From assembly GCA_020726285.1 (NCBI GenBank), contig DYSW01000005.1:1-32401 (forward strand): a stretch of DNA of 32,401 nucleotides. The letters run 5' to 3'. This document shows, piece after piece, positions 24,801-32,401 of the stretch. A model generated the notes under the pieces. That model was not told the DNA's origin. It ran no database searches and saw nothing but the letters and a program-made list of their open reading frames with translations. The stretch's first letter is position 1. The number at the start of each line of letters is the position of its first letter. Source of the stretch: Melioribacter roseus. GTDB taxonomy: Bacteria; Bacteroidota; Ignavibacteria; Ignavibacteriales; Melioribacteraceae. Made by a program: the position numbers and the translations under genes.

Positions 24801-25873
24801 TAAGGTATTAATTCATCGACTGTTCTTGCTGAAAATCGAGCAATATACATATCTGGTAATTTATCGCCTGTAACATCTGCAAAAGGTAAATCGGTTATGT
24901 GTCCGCCTGTTGTTCCATCAAATGCGGGAAGTTTGTCGTCATCTCCAACCATTAAAATATATGTAGGTGCGGGATTTTCTTCAGTTGCATTTTCATACAA
25001 ACCGTGCAAATATGTTTGAACTGTAGTTCTATTTGCTGGCGATGAGAATTCATAAACAATTACTTCAAAACCTTGTTGAGTTTTCCAATCAATAAAAGAT
25101 TGCATTGTTCCAAGGAATTCAGTTGGAACAACAACAACATATTTTTGAGGAAATCTCAATAAACTTTGTGGGTCATCTTTTGCATCAAGTTTTTCGATGT
25201 TGCCAAATGCTGTTTCAAAAAATGGTGAAAAATAATTATTTTTTGTTTGCATTGTGGAAATCAAATCACTATTTCGAAATGAGATTTTTATTTCCATTTC
25301 TGTGTAAACTTTAATTTGATTTGTAACTGGATTATACTGAATTGGTGAAATTTCAACTAACGCAAGATTTCGATATCGCATAATTCCGAGATTTTTAACG
25401 TTTACTTCAGATAATGAATAAAATCTATTTTCATCATAAATCTGGTTATTCATCAAAAATGGAACATTTTCTGGTTTTTCACTTTTCGAAAGTGATGCTT
25501 GTGTTGGCATTAATTTGTTGTTTATTCCAAGTTCGGTTAACGAAAATATTTCTTCCTTAAAACTGACAATTTCAGTTTCAATTTCAGCTCCGAATGGAAT
25601 TTCGATAATTTTGTTCATATTTGGAAGCGAAGGCTCGCCAACATTATGCGAACGTTGGAATGTTGGGATTATAATTTGAGAATAAATTCCATTTTTTGTT
25701 TCAACATCAAAATGTTTGATTTCGCCAACACTTACCGAAAAATTCATGGAAACTGAACTTTTCCCGATAACTTGCAAATCGTTAGCTTGGTTGCTGAGCT
25801 TTACTAATTTTTCATTTGCAAAACTCAATGTGAAAAAGGCAAGTGCCAAAATCACTATAAATTTGTTTTTCAT
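21812..25873 (-). CDS. Gingipain-like C25 cysteine peptidase with T9SS sorting domain
   Basis: This 1353-residue secreted protein has a signal peptide ('MKNKFIVILALAFFTLSFA'), a propeptide-like region to about residue 230, and a C25 catalytic domain that begins 'RFPQKYVVVVPTEFLGTMQSFIDWKTQQG'. The catalytic pair of the family is present: H445 in 'VNYTAHGSQTSWADPGM' and C478 in 'AIGNACLTASFEVGECFGEAW', with 'PFADVTGDKLPDMYIARFSAR' before them. Then follow Ig-like and carboxypeptidase-regulatory-like beta domains ('ISGFVKNEEGENLSAIVKIYRF'), a Rossmann-like domain at about 1020-1245, and a type A sorting domain ('NYPNPFNPSTKINFALP' to 'TRKMILIK'). I chose ATG 25873 because the first ATG (25885) overlaps the GAGG ribosome binding site. 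A surface or secreted endopeptidase is likely; cleavage specificity cannot be read. Confidence 0.92.
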   Translation of the reverse strand: MKNKFIVILALAFFTLSFANEKLVKLSNQANDLQVIGKSSVSMNFSVSVGEIKHFDVETKNGIYSQIIIPTFQRSHNVGEPSLPNMNKIIEIPFGAEIETEIVSFKEEIFSLTELGINNKLMPTQASLSKSEKPENVPFLMNNQIYDENRFYSLSEVNVKNLGIMRYRNLALVEISPIQYNPVTNQIKVYTEMEIKISFRNSDLISTMQTKNNYFSPFFETAFGNIEKLDAKDDPQSLLRFPQKYVVVVPTEFLGTMQSFIDWKTQQGFEVIVYEFSSPANRTTVQTYLHGLYENATEENPAPTYILMVGDDDKLPAFDGTTGGHITDLPFADVTGDKLPDMYIARFSARTVDELIPYVEKTLYYEKYEIEDPTYLNNITLIAGWDSGFTPTHGLPTVRYGGEYYYTSANGFNTTVYETTGSGQFENDIVDDVNVGVALVNYTAHGSQTSWADPGMGISDVEGFTNLNKYTLAIGNACLTASFEVGECFGEAWLRQPNKGGIGYIGGTNSTYWDEDVFWSTGFFDHIGDGVTPTPDETTLGAYETGFVTDDLTTQSAMIYVGNFAVATSGSNLTNYYWEIYQLFGDPSLMVYWGEPSEMEVQHLPILLIGSSSFDVNVTGVSKALIGLTKSGVLVGSAMTDENGNATIQFANPLTETGEYKLTITAQNKIPYVLDIQAIVPANVELNPTEMTILTQGTLNVTVTDTSNAAMQNVNIWISSPGYSVDTVQTNENGVAQLSVNSPVGSILEIFGKRSEDSYLLFTDTLQIIGGQEFTSVDLTVVTDFGLVDTFSVNQAGNVYGGEIDGEYTVYVGGNGEYYTENAEFLTYTPVAKNDVRAYIVKSGFNTYTEKFPVVNAIANFGGTVTSNGDVIEGATVILYRNGEEEFRTTTNYQGTFESPDQVEVGNVTLEVKAFGYETLTQDYFVVYPENDIDFQLNRATSSYISGFVKNEEGENLSAIVKIYRFDTGELYKTLYTDNTNVGFFADTLVNFDFNVRVKSTGYKQLDTLISVTTETIWNFELKLPDGILVLSADSKGYFADKECTIQILDTEKIAKSSSEICDSLSAWGIDNTLEDVSATDLETWSNYSAIFYVQGSASGLISDEIQTKMIEFVGNEGILLIEGGELGYSNRSEPIASAVLHFSSWNHDQSGSINVNQQRHPIWNLPNTLPSTFSISYSGYGDHDALTALTESERISKWSTYPTDASLIAYNNQVVYFAFNFAKISTSGVKHDLLENAIKYLQLLPEVGIEDQIINQTPTDFSLSQNYPNPFNPSTKINFALPSNSFVTLKVYDILGSEVTTLVNGEINAGRHEITFDATKLASGIYFYRIQAGNSDNSGQPFVQTRKMILIK

Positions 25874-25905
25874 AAAAAACCTCATAAATTTTTATTTTTT
25901 TTTGA

Positions 25906-25934
25906 AAGATAGTGTGCATTTCAGTTATTTTCAA
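25906..25934 (-). promoter_or_regulatory. Probable promoter of the C25 peptidase gene
   Basis: On the minus strand TTGAAA (25934-25929) and TATCTT (25911-25906) are spaced by 17 bases, about 30 bases before the start codon. TATCTTTC also resembles the TAnnTTTG -7 box of Bacteroidota promoters. Confidence 0.4.
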
Positions 25935-25944
25935 GCAGTTAATT

Positions 25945-25950
25945 TATAAT
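25945..25950 (+). promoter_or_regulatory. Possible -10 box of the mutAB operon
   Basis: A perfect TATAAT stands 46 bases before the mutA ATG. No good -35 hexamer is visible at the usual spacing, so this is only a candidate. In this lineage the promoter consensus may differ. Confidence 0.25.
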
Positions 25951-25995
25951 TTCTATTGAAAATCTTGATATGTGAATCTAATCACAAGGAAGAAT

Positions 25996-27870
25996 ATGCC
26001 ATTGAAACCAAATTTACAACTAGACGAATTTGATAAACCAACGTTCGAATTATGGAAAACCAAAGTCTTTGATGAACTGAAGGGATTAGAATTTTTCTCC
26101 TTAAAGACCAAAACCTACGACAATTTCTTTTTAGAACCGATTTACACGTTTAACGAAAATAAGGAAATATTGGCAAATTTATCGTTACCATTTGAAAATA
26201 ATTTTGTTAGAAATCATCATTTTTCTCCAAATTTTTTAGATTTTCCAATTTCACAACCAAATTTTGAACAAAATCCCAAACAATTTAACCAGAATCTGCA
26301 AATAGATTTACAAATGGGATTATCTTCAATTTTTGTAGAAATCAACACAAACACGCGTTCAGTTTCAATACAATCGAAAGATGATATTCATCAAATTTTC
26401 GAAAATATTGATTTATCTAAAACCGAAATTTCGCTGCTTTTCAACTTGTCAGAACAAAATTTTGTTGATGAATTTATCAATTTCTTCCACGAAATTCCTC
26501 AAACGGAAACGATACAAAAAAATCTACTTGTTTCCCCATTTTTAGAATTTATTGCAAATGGTAATTTTCCCAAAAACAAGCACAATTTATCGCAATTACT
26601 TGCAAATCACATAAAAAAAGTAAACCTACATTTTCCTAATTCAAACACAATTTTGATTGATTCTTCAATTTTTGCCGATTCTGGTGGAAATGCAATTAAC
26701 GAACTTTCGCTTGCTATTTCGCAATTTGTCGAAATTCTCGAACTTCTTGAAAATGATTTTTCTGTTGCAGATTTATCAAAAGAAATAATCTTTCAATTTT
26801 CACTTTCGCCATTTTTTATGAATGATATCGCCAAAATTCGTGCTTTTAGAATTCTGATGGCAAACGTTCTTGAACAATATAAAATCCAACATTTTGATTA
26901 TCAAATTTGGGGAAAGTCGAACTTGTTTTATCGAACAAATTCAGAGGAATTTACAAATATTTTGCGTGCTACTACCGAATCTTTTGCGGGAATTTTAGCA
27001 CAATGTGATAGAATTATGATTTATCCACATAATTTCAGAACTGCAATTCCAAACGATTTTTCTCGAAGAATTTCTCGAAATACGCAAATTATTCTAAATA
27101 ACGAATCACATCTCAACAAAGTGATTGACTCTGCTGGCGGTTCATATTTTCTGGAAAATCAAACGATTTCACTTGCCGAACAAAGTTGGAAAGCGTTCCA
27201 AGAAATTGAAAATTCTGGTGGATTTTTCAACGCTTTTTCGCAAAATTTTATTCAACTGCAAATCGATAGTTCCCGAAAAAACAAAATTAGTGATATCAAT
27301 CGCCGAAAATTATCTTTGATTGGAACGAATATTTACGTAAAAAACACATCTGAATTTTCAGTTTCTGAATTGCAGAATGTGTATTTCAAGAAATTTGAAT
27401 TCCCAACTGAAAATGTTGAGAAATTGAATTTTTCGCATGCGGGATTTCATTTTGAAAATCTTCAGATTTTTGTGAAAACCCAACTCGATAAAACAATTCA
27501 AATTTTAGGAATTGGCGAAATTTCAGATTACAAATTGAGAGCAGAATTCTCAAAATCGTTGTTTGAAACAGCTTTTTTCGATGTAAATTTATCAAAATCA
27601 AAAATTCTTACTTTCGAGGAACTTCATAACGAAATCCAAAATTCCAAATCAAAAGTTGTTGTTTTAGCTTCAAAAGATAAATTTTATGAAGAATTAATAA
27701 AAAATCCACAAAATAAAATTCAATCAGAAAAAATTATCATTCTTGCTGGCTTGCCAAAAAATGAAATTGAGATATATAAAAATCTTGGTATTTCCGATTT
27801 TATTTACTCTGGAATGGATGTTTTTACTTTTTTATCAAACATTGCTTTCAATCTTTTTGGAAAAAAATAA
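25996..27870 (+). CDS. mutA: Methylmalonyl-CoA mutase small (beta) subunit
   Basis: This is the non-catalytic partner of the heterodimeric B12-dependent mutase. The 624-residue protein keeps the family layout: a TIM-barrel-like part with 'RAFRILMANVLEQYKIQHFDYQIWGKSN', 'RATTESFAGILAQCDRIMIYPHNF', 'FSRRISRNTQIILNNESHLNKVIDSAGGSYFLE', and a C-terminal flavodoxin-like part without the DxHxxG cobalamin motif. It is more diverged than the large subunit, as is usual. I chose ATG 25996 over a GTG at 25972 because AAGGAAG (25986-25992) is placed three bases before it and the product then starts 'MPLKPNLQLDEFDKP'. The TAA abuts the ATG of the large subunit. Confidence 0.9.
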   Translation: MPLKPNLQLDEFDKPTFELWKTKVFDELKGLEFFSLKTKTYDNFFLEPIYTFNENKEILANLSLPFENNFVRNHHFSPNFLDFPISQPNFEQNPKQFNQNLQIDLQMGLSSIFVEINTNTRSVSIQSKDDIHQIFENIDLSKTEISLLFNLSEQNFVDEFINFFHEIPQTETIQKNLLVSPFLEFIANGNFPKNKHNLSQLLANHIKKVNLHFPNSNTILIDSSIFADSGGNAINELSLAISQFVEILELLENDFSVADLSKEIIFQFSLSPFFMNDIAKIRAFRILMANVLEQYKIQHFDYQIWGKSNLFYRTNSEEFTNILRATTESFAGILAQCDRIMIYPHNFRTAIPNDFSRRISRNTQIILNNESHLNKVIDSAGGSYFLENQTISLAEQSWKAFQEIENSGGFFNAFSQNFIQLQIDSSRKNKISDINRRKLSLIGTNIYVKNTSEFSVSELQNVYFKKFEFPTENVEKLNFSHAGFHFENLQIFVKTQLDKTIQILGIGEISDYKLRAEFSKSLFETAFFDVNLSKSKILTFEELHNEIQNSKSKVVVLASKDKFYEELIKNPQNKIQSEKIIILAGLPKNEIEIYKNLGISDFIYSGMDVFTFLSNIAFNLFGKK

Positions 27871-30063
27871 ATGCCTCGACCAAATTTCTCTGAAATTCAT
27901 TTCACTCAAAATTCATCATCAAAACAAGATTTTCATTCTTGGAAAGACAAATTCGATGAATTATCGCCAAAATCCTTCGATTCAACATCATTCAAAACAA
28001 TGGAAGGAATTGAAATTAAATCTTTTTACACATTTTCAGATATAGAAAATCTTCAACATTTGCATTTTTCGGCTGGAATTCCGCCATTTTTACGTGGACC
28101 TTACTTTACAATGTATGTACAAAAACCTTGGACAATAAGACAATATGCGGGATTTTCAACCGCCGAAGAAAGTAACGCATTCTACAGAAGAAATTTAGCT
28201 CAAGGACAAAAAGGGCTTTCTGTAGCCTTCGATTTGGCAACACATCGCGGCTATGATTCTGACCACGAACGAGTTGTTGGCGATGTTGGAAAAGCTGGAG
28301 TTGCAATCGATTCCATTGAAGATATGAAAATTTTGTTTGATAGAATTCCGCTCGACCAAATGTCAGTTTCGATGACAATGAATGGAGCAGTTTTACCAAT
28401 TTTAGCATTTTTTATTGCCGCAGCGGAAGAAAGTGGAGTTTCAGTAGAAAAACTTACTGGAACAATCCAAAATGATATTCTCAAAGAATATATGGTGCGA
28501 AATACTTACATTTATCCACCAAAAGAATCGATGCGAATTATTGCGGATATTTTCAAATTCTCTTCGCAAAAAATGCCAAAATTTAATAGCATTAGCATTT
28601 CTGGTTATCACATGCAAGAAGCTGGAGCTTCAGCTGATTTAGAATTAGCGTATACTTTACTTGATGGATTAGAATATGTTCGCACGGGAATTTCTGCTGG
28701 TTTAGATGTTGATAATTTTGCTCCGAGATTGTCGTTTTTTTGGGCTTTGGGAATGAATTTTTATATGGAAGTTGCAAAAATGCGTGCTGGAAGAGTGCTT
28801 TGGGCAAAATTGATGAAACAATTTAAGCCTAAAAATGAAAAATCACTTTCACTCCGAACACATTCTCAAACTTCTGGTTGGAGTTTAACAGAACAAGATC
28901 CTTTTAATAATGTAATTCGAACTTGCATCGAAGCAATGTCTGCAACAATTGGTCATACACAATCACTTCACACAAATTCCCTTGATGAAGCAATTGCACT
29001 TCCAACTGATTTTTCGGCTCGAATTGCTCGGAATACTCAACTTTTCTTACAAGAAGAAACATTTTTAACAAAAGTTATCGATCCGTTTGGAGGTTCATTT
29101 TATCTTGAAACACTCACAAATCAATTAATGGAAAAATCTTGGGAACACATTCAAGAAATTGAAAATATCGGTGGAATGGCAAAGGCAATTGAAATGGGAA
29201 TTCCAAAATTAAAAATTGAAGAATCCGCTGCAAAACGCCAAGCAAGAATTGATTCTGGACAAGAAATAATTGTTGGATTGAATAAATTTATTCCAAATGA
29301 TAAAACATTAATTGATATTCTTGAAGTTGACAATTCGATTGTTAGAAATTCGCAAATTGAAAGATTAAATAGAATAAAAACGAAGAGAAATAACCAAAAA
29401 GTAGATAATTTGCTAAAAAAACTGACAGAAGCAGTAAATGACAATTCACAAAATCTATTGGAAATAGCAATTCAAGCCGCAAAAGAAAGAGCCACACTTG
29501 GCGAAATTTCGGATGCAATTGAAAAAGTTTGTGGGAGATTTAACGCAATGAACAAAACAATTTCGGGAATTTATAGTTCCGAGTTTTCAAATTCAAATGA
29601 CAATTCACTTTCTGAAGCAAGAAATTTAGCTGATAAATTTGCCGAATTTGATGGACGGAGACCGCGAATTTTAATTGCAAAATTAGGACAAGATGGACAC
29701 GACCGCGGAGCAAAAGTAGTAGCAACTGCTTATGCGGATATTGGATTTGATGTTGATATTGGTCCGCTTTTCCAAACTCCACACGAAGCCGCAAAACAAG
29801 CAATTGAAAATGATGTTCATGTAATTGGAATAAGTTCGCTTGCTGGCGGACATAAAACTCTACTTCCGCAATTAGTTGAAGAATTAGCAAAATTCATGAG
29901 AAATGATATTCTTGTGATTATTGGCGGTGTAATTCCAATTCAGGATTACGAATTTCTTTATCAAAAAGGAGCATTTGAAATATTTGGTCCGGGAACAAAA
30001 ATAACTGAAGCATCAGTTAAAATCTTGACAAAATTGATGGAAAGGTTCGAATTTAATTCTTAA
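27871..30063 (+). CDS. mutB: Methylmalonyl-CoA mutase large (alpha) subunit
   Basis: The enzyme rearranges (R)-methylmalonyl-CoA and succinyl-CoA with adenosylcobalamin, linking propionate, odd-chain fatty acid and branched amino acid metabolism to the TCA cycle. The 730-residue catalytic subunit shows '[21 protein letters not shown]' (with the active-site Tyr), '[15 protein letters not shown]', '[12 protein letters not shown]' with the catalytic His near residue 247, '[19 protein letters not shown]', and the B12-binding domain '[13 protein letters not shown]' with the cobalt-ligand H610. It starts directly after the mutA stop with no gap. Epimerase and MeaB genes, often nearby, are not in the window. 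Confidence 0.97.
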   Translation: MPRPNFSEIHFTQNSSSKQDFHSWKDKFDELSPKSFDSTSFKTMEGIEIKSFYTFSDIENLQHLHFSAGIPPFLRGPYFTMYVQKPWTIRQYAGFSTAEESNAFYRRNLAQGQKGLSVAFDLATHRGYDSDHERVVGDVGKAGVAIDSIEDMKILFDRIPLDQMSVSMTMNGAVLPILAFFIAAAEESGVSVEKLTGTIQNDILKEYMVRNTYIYPPKESMRIIADIFKFSSQKMPKFNSISISGYHMQEAGASADLELAYTLLDGLEYVRTGISAGLDVDNFAPRLSFFWALGMNFYMEVAKMRAGRVLWAKLMKQFKPKNEKSLSLRTHSQTSGWSLTEQDPFNNVIRTCIEAMSATIGHTQSLHTNSLDEAIALPTDFSARIARNTQLFLQEETFLTKVIDPFGGSFYLETLTNQLMEKSWEHIQEIENIGGMAKAIEMGIPKLKIEESAAKRQARIDSGQEIIVGLNKFIPNDKTLIDILEVDNSIVRNSQIERLNRIKTKRNNQKVDNLLKKLTEAVNDNSQNLLEIAIQAAKERATLGEISDAIEKVCGRFNAMNKTISGIYSSEFSNSNDNSLSEARNLADKFAEFDGRRPRILIAKLGQDGHDRGAKVVATAYADIGFDVDIGPLFQTPHEAAKQAIENDVHVIGISSLAGGHKTLLPQLVEELAKFMRNDILVIIGGVIPIQDYEFLYQKGAFEIFGPGTKITEASVKILTKLMERFEFNS

Positions 30064-30144
30064 AGAATTAATCAGATATTTTTAAACTAATTATTCTTAA
30101 TGTCGATAATTTTAGTATAATTTAGAAAACTTTGGAGGAAAATT

Positions 30145-30637
30145 ATGAGTACGATAGAAAAAAAGCCGAATCAAAACAAGATGAAATCTTACAATTAGTT
30201 AGTTTTATGATTGGAGAGGAAGAATTTGGTGTTGATATTCTAAAAGTTCAGGAAATCAACCGAATGATGCAAATAACTCAAGTTCCAAATTCCCCCCTGC
30301 ATTTGTAGATGGAGTTGTTAACTTACGTGGAAAAATTATTCCTGTTGTAAATCTGAGAAAAAGACTAAAAATGCCAGTCTTAAAAAACGATTCCAAAACA
30401 AGAATTGTTGTTGTTGAATTAGTAGATAGTACAGTTGGTTTTGTTGTTGATGAAGTTAATGAAGTGTTAAGAATTCCAAAAAGTATTACAGAACCAGCTC
30501 CGTCAATGGTTGCGGGAATTAAAACCGATTACATAACTGCTGTTGGTAAATTAGAAGATAGATTATTGATTTTATTGGACTTGGAAAAAATTCTTTCTCA
30601 AGAAGAAACCAAAGAAATTGAAGCTATGGAAGCTTAG
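30145..30637 (+). pseudogene. cheW: Chemotaxis coupling protein CheW, broken by two single-base frameshifts
   Basis: CheW links chemoreceptors to the kinase CheA. ATG 30145 follows GGAGG and gives 'MSTIEKK' before leaving frame at a run of seven A (30158-30164). A -1 shift restores 'AESKQDEILQLVSFMIGEEEFGVDILKVQEINRMMQITQVPNSP', which leaves frame again at a run of six C (30292-30297). A second -1 shift restores 'AFVDGVVNLRGKIIPVVNLRKRLKMP' and the rest to the TAG at 30635-30637. Repaired, it is a full-length CheW of about 164 residues with the typical 'G(V/I)NLRGKIIPVVNLR' core. Each shift is equal to one base missing from a homopolymer, so I think the gene is intact in the organism and the sequence is at fault. 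No other chemotaxis gene is present. It is followed by a terminator. Confidence 0.88.
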
Positions 30638-30665
30638 TTTATTATAATTAGATTTTCATAAAAAG

Positions 30666-30689
30666 TCCGTTGAAATCAACGGATTTTTT
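30666..30689 (+). terminator. Rho-independent terminator after cheW
   Basis: TCCGTTGA and TCAACGGA form an 8-base-pair hairpin followed at once by TTTTTT (30684-30689), 29 bases after the cheW stop. The AAAA before the stem could also pair with the T run, so it may act in both directions between cheW and the convergent small gene. Confidence 0.88.
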
Positions 30690-30738
30690 ATTTTAAATGA
30701 ATAGTTTTCTACTCATTCTTCAAATTTTGCTAAAACAA

Positions 30739-30960
30739 CTACTTTTCGGAATCTGAGTTTAAGGATAGTTCTAATTTTATTCTGAATTCTGCACTGCTGA
30801 ACATACTATATTTAATATCTTCAACTATACAACTATAATCTTCGCCGACAAATTCTGAAATAACTTCTGCAATTTTATATTCTAATTCAGCAACGCTTAT
30901 TGTTTTTAGCTTGTTTTTAAGCAATTTTTCTACATCTAGTTTTCTATTTTCTGAAGTCAT
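30739..30960 (-). CDS. Unknown small protein, 73 residues
   Basis: ATG 30960 opens a 73-residue frame: 'MTSENRKLDVEKLLKNKLKTISVAELEYKIAEVISEFVGEDYSCIVEDIKYSMFSSAEFRIKLELSLNSDSEK'-type composition (charged N-terminal helix, then an amphipathic middle with 'AELEYKIAEVISEFVGEDY' and a beta-prone end 'AEFRIKLELSL'). No signal or membrane segment is present. A weak GAG stands before the start. I do not recognise the family. It ends convergently to cheW across the terminator and is preceded by the U32 gene, 77 bases upstream on the same strand. Its amphipathic pattern and clean start favour a real gene. Confidence 0.55.
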   Translation of the reverse strand: MTSENRKLDVEKLLKNKLKTISVAELEYKIAEVISEFVGEDYSCIVEDIKYSMFSSAEFRIKLELSLNSDSEK

Positions 30961-31037
30961 TTTTAACTCGCTTTTTTTTAATCTAAATATAACAATTCAT
31001 TCTAAAATACAAGATTTTCTTTCGTTAATGGCTGAAA

Positions 31038-32240
31038 TTAAATATTAATTATCCTATAAATTTGGTCGCGTGGTCTAATTTCGGCTTCTAGTTTGAATGT
31101 AATTTCATCTTTTTTTGTTGCCGTATCAATAAATAATTCATCTTTCATCATCGAATCGATTTTATGTTCGATAACTCCTGTTGTGTCGCCAATTATATAA
31201 ATTCCATCACCAATTCTTAAATCTCCAGCTTCAAGTAAAATATGTACAACTGATGTTTTTTTATAATAATTAAGAACTTTACCAACGTATTGTTTTTTTG
31301 TGGTTGCTTGACTTCCTGCAGATTCCGTGAAATGTTCTCCATCTGGCTTTCCGAAATAGAATCCTGGTGAAAATCCACGATTATATACTTTTCTCAATTC
31401 ATTCCACATCTCAGATTGAATTTCTTTGGTCAAATTTCCTTCAAAGTACATATCGATTGCCTTTCTGTAAGTTGAAACAACTTTGGAAATGTATTCTGGA
31501 CTTCTTTTTCTTCCTTCAATTTTGAAAGATGAAACTCCGGCTTCAATTAATTGCTCAATAAATTCTATTGTACACATATCTTCAGGCGACATTACATAAT
31601 CTTTTCCCAAAATGAATTTATGTCCACCTTGAACAGCTGTTATTTCGTATTCGTATCTGCATGGTTGCAAACATTCCCCGCGATTTGCACTTTTATCAAA
31701 AATATGGTGACTTAAAAAACATCTACCACTAACAGCAACGCACATTGCTCCGTGTACGAATGCTTCTATTTCTATATCAACTTGCGATTTAATTTCTTTC
31801 AATTTTTCTAAAGTAACTTCTCGAGCAAGAACAATGCGTTTTGCTCCAAGTCTATTGTACATTTTTGCAGCAGAAGAGTTTGAAATTGATGCTTGGGTGC
31901 TCACGCAAAATGGAACATCGTATTCAATTGCTTTTTCAATTACAGACATATCCCAACAGATTATCATATCAATTCCAGCTTTTTTAGCTATTGGAATTAT
32001 TTCGTCTATGTCCGTAAGTTCATCATCATAAACAATTGTATTTAATGTTAAATGAGCATCAACATTATTATCATGGCAATATTTTACAATTTCAGGTAAT
32101 TCTTGAAGAGTAAAATTTTTTGCATTTGCCCGCATACTTAGTTTGTCAAGTCCAAAATATACAGCATCTGCTCCAGAATGAATTGCTGTAGTAAGCATTC
32201 GCCAATCACCAGCCGGAGCGAGTAGTTCAGGTTTTTTCAT
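31038..32240 (-). CDS. U32-family protein (peptidase U32 / RNA hydroxylation type)
   Basis: The 400-residue protein opens 'KKPELLAPAGDWRMLTTAIHSGADAVYFG', the hallmark of the U32 family, and carries the family signature 'IEAFVHGAMCVAVSGRCFLSHH' with the following cysteines 'GECLQPCRYEY', and 'FKIEGRKRSPEYISKVVSTYRKAIDMY'. In E. coli, family members of this kind (TrhP/YegQ, RlhA/YdcP) take part in hydroxylation of tRNA or 23S rRNA, with cysteines that may hold an iron-sulfur cluster; older annotation as a collagenase is weakly based. The size is near that of TrhP (about 450), but I cannot choose a specific RNA target. The start ATG lies within the end of the preceding gene (14-base overlap), so the two are coupled. 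Confidence 0.88.
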   Translation of the reverse strand: MKKPELLAPAGDWRMLTTAIHSGADAVYFGLDKLSMRANAKNFTLQELPEIVKYCHDNNVDAHLTLNTIVYDDELTDIDEIIPIAKKAGIDMIICWDMSVIEKAIEYDVPFCVSTQASISNSSAAKMYNRLGAKRIVLAREVTLEKLKEIKSQVDIEIEAFVHGAMCVAVSGRCFLSHHIFDKSANRGECLQPCRYEYEITAVQGGHKFILGKDYVMSPEDMCTIEFIEQLIEAGVSSFKIEGRKRSPEYISKVVSTYRKAIDMYFEGNLTKEIQSEMWNELRKVYNRGFSPGFYFGKPDGEHFTESAGSQATTKKQYVGKVLNYYKKTSVVHILLEAGDLRIGDGIYIIGDTTGVIEHKIDSMMKDELFIDTATKKDEITFKLEAEIRPRDQIYRIINI

Positions 32241-32401
32241 TTATTATTTCTTTTATTTTCAAATTTAGATTGTAAAAATACGTTTTCAATCTATCATTTT
32301 TATATTTTTCGATAATTAAGACTAAATATAAAAGATTAGATAATGATGTATTAACCTTCGTGGAATTTCTAAAGCTAATAATAAATGCTTGGTCATCACC
32401 T
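32227..32401 (-). CDS. Unknown gene, C-terminal fragment running off the window
   Basis: On the minus strand a frame is open from the window edge to a TGA at 32229-32227 and gives 57 residues without any stop, from 'GDDQAFIISFRNSTKVN' through 'SNLLYLVLIIEKYKND' to 'LNLKIKEIINEKT'. The sequence looks like the end of a helical protein, and there is no Met within it, so its start must lie outside the window. The stop overlaps the ATG of the U32 gene by 14 bases (ATGAAAAAACCTGA), the same type of tight overlap seen elsewhere in this window, which supports a real gene. I do not recognise the product. Confidence 0.6.
   Translation of the reverse strand, partial: GDDQAFIISFRNSTKVNTSLSNLLYLVLIIEKYKNDRLKTYFYNLNLKIKEIINEKT

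Noticed and set aside
25886..25995. Cobalamin riboswitch ahead of the methylmalonyl-CoA mutase genes
   Set aside because: The leader is too short, and no B12-box-like sequence or GC-rich paired core is present.
29540..29890. 116-residue open frame on the minus strand within mutB
   Set aside because: It is antisense to the conserved B12-binding domain, with Leu- and Gln-rich shadow composition.
30116..30121. TATAAT before cheW as a promoter
   Set aside because: No -35 hexamer is visible at usual spacing. TATAAT is common by chance in such AT-rich spacers.

Overview
The window is a strongly AT-rich stretch of bacterial chromosome from the Bacteroidota/Chlorobiota/Ignavibacteriota (FCB) group. 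An Ignavibacteria-like or related lineage fits best. The grounds are two proteins with C-terminal type IX secretion sorting domains of the 'NYPNPFNPST ... SGIYFY ... KMILIK' kind, the long form of IspG, a gingipain-like C25 peptidase, an outer-membrane barrel and a lipoprotein of FCB style, and AAGGAG-type ribosome binding sites in AT-rich spacers. I see no insertion sequence, phage gene, CRISPR array or rRNA. It reads as core chromosome, not an island.

Layout, left to right. (1) 1-363: the 3' end of a T9SS-secreted protein. (2) 472-6410, minus strand: a probable operon running from a small unknown protein, through a PAS-domain protein with a frameshift, a SAM methyltransferase and an MlaF-like ABC ATPase, to radA and recQ. 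(3) 6517-9273, plus: uvrA, ending in a bidirectional hairpin, so three DNA-repair genes lie close together. (4) 9311-12408, minus: an outer-membrane barrel protein and a lipoprotein. (5) 12517-15070, minus: tRNA-Leu(GAG) with its terminator, a degenerate DJ-1/PfpI protein, and the long ispG. (6) 15128-17341: an ECF sigma factor, its anti-sigma factor and a CpxP/Spy-like (LTXXQ) periplasmic protein on the minus strand, and a second LTXXQ protein on the plus strand across a divergent promoter region that holds a perfect palindrome. (7) 17440-21604, minus: transketolase, ribulose-phosphate epimerase, a small lipoprotein and an M24 aminopeptidase. (8) 21812-25873, minus: a very large C25 peptidase with a T9SS tail. 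(9) 25996-30063, plus: both subunits of methylmalonyl-CoA mutase, abutting. (10) 30145-30637, plus: cheW, readable only if two single-base frameshifts are corrected. (11) 30739-32401, minus: a small unknown protein, a U32-family protein, and the 3' end of a further gene that overlaps it and runs off the window.

The least ordinary parts are the ECF sigma/anti-sigma/two-LTXXQ unit, which looks like an envelope-stress or metal-sensing module; the PAS/methyltransferase junction, where the PAS protein ends inside a third PAS domain and the methyltransferase begins in the same frame on the next codon; and a DJ-1-fold protein that has lost its catalytic Cys and His upstream of ispG. All three apparent frameshifts are one-base shortenings of homopolymer runs, so sequencing error is the first explanation. 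I did not find a clear, self-contained undescribed system.
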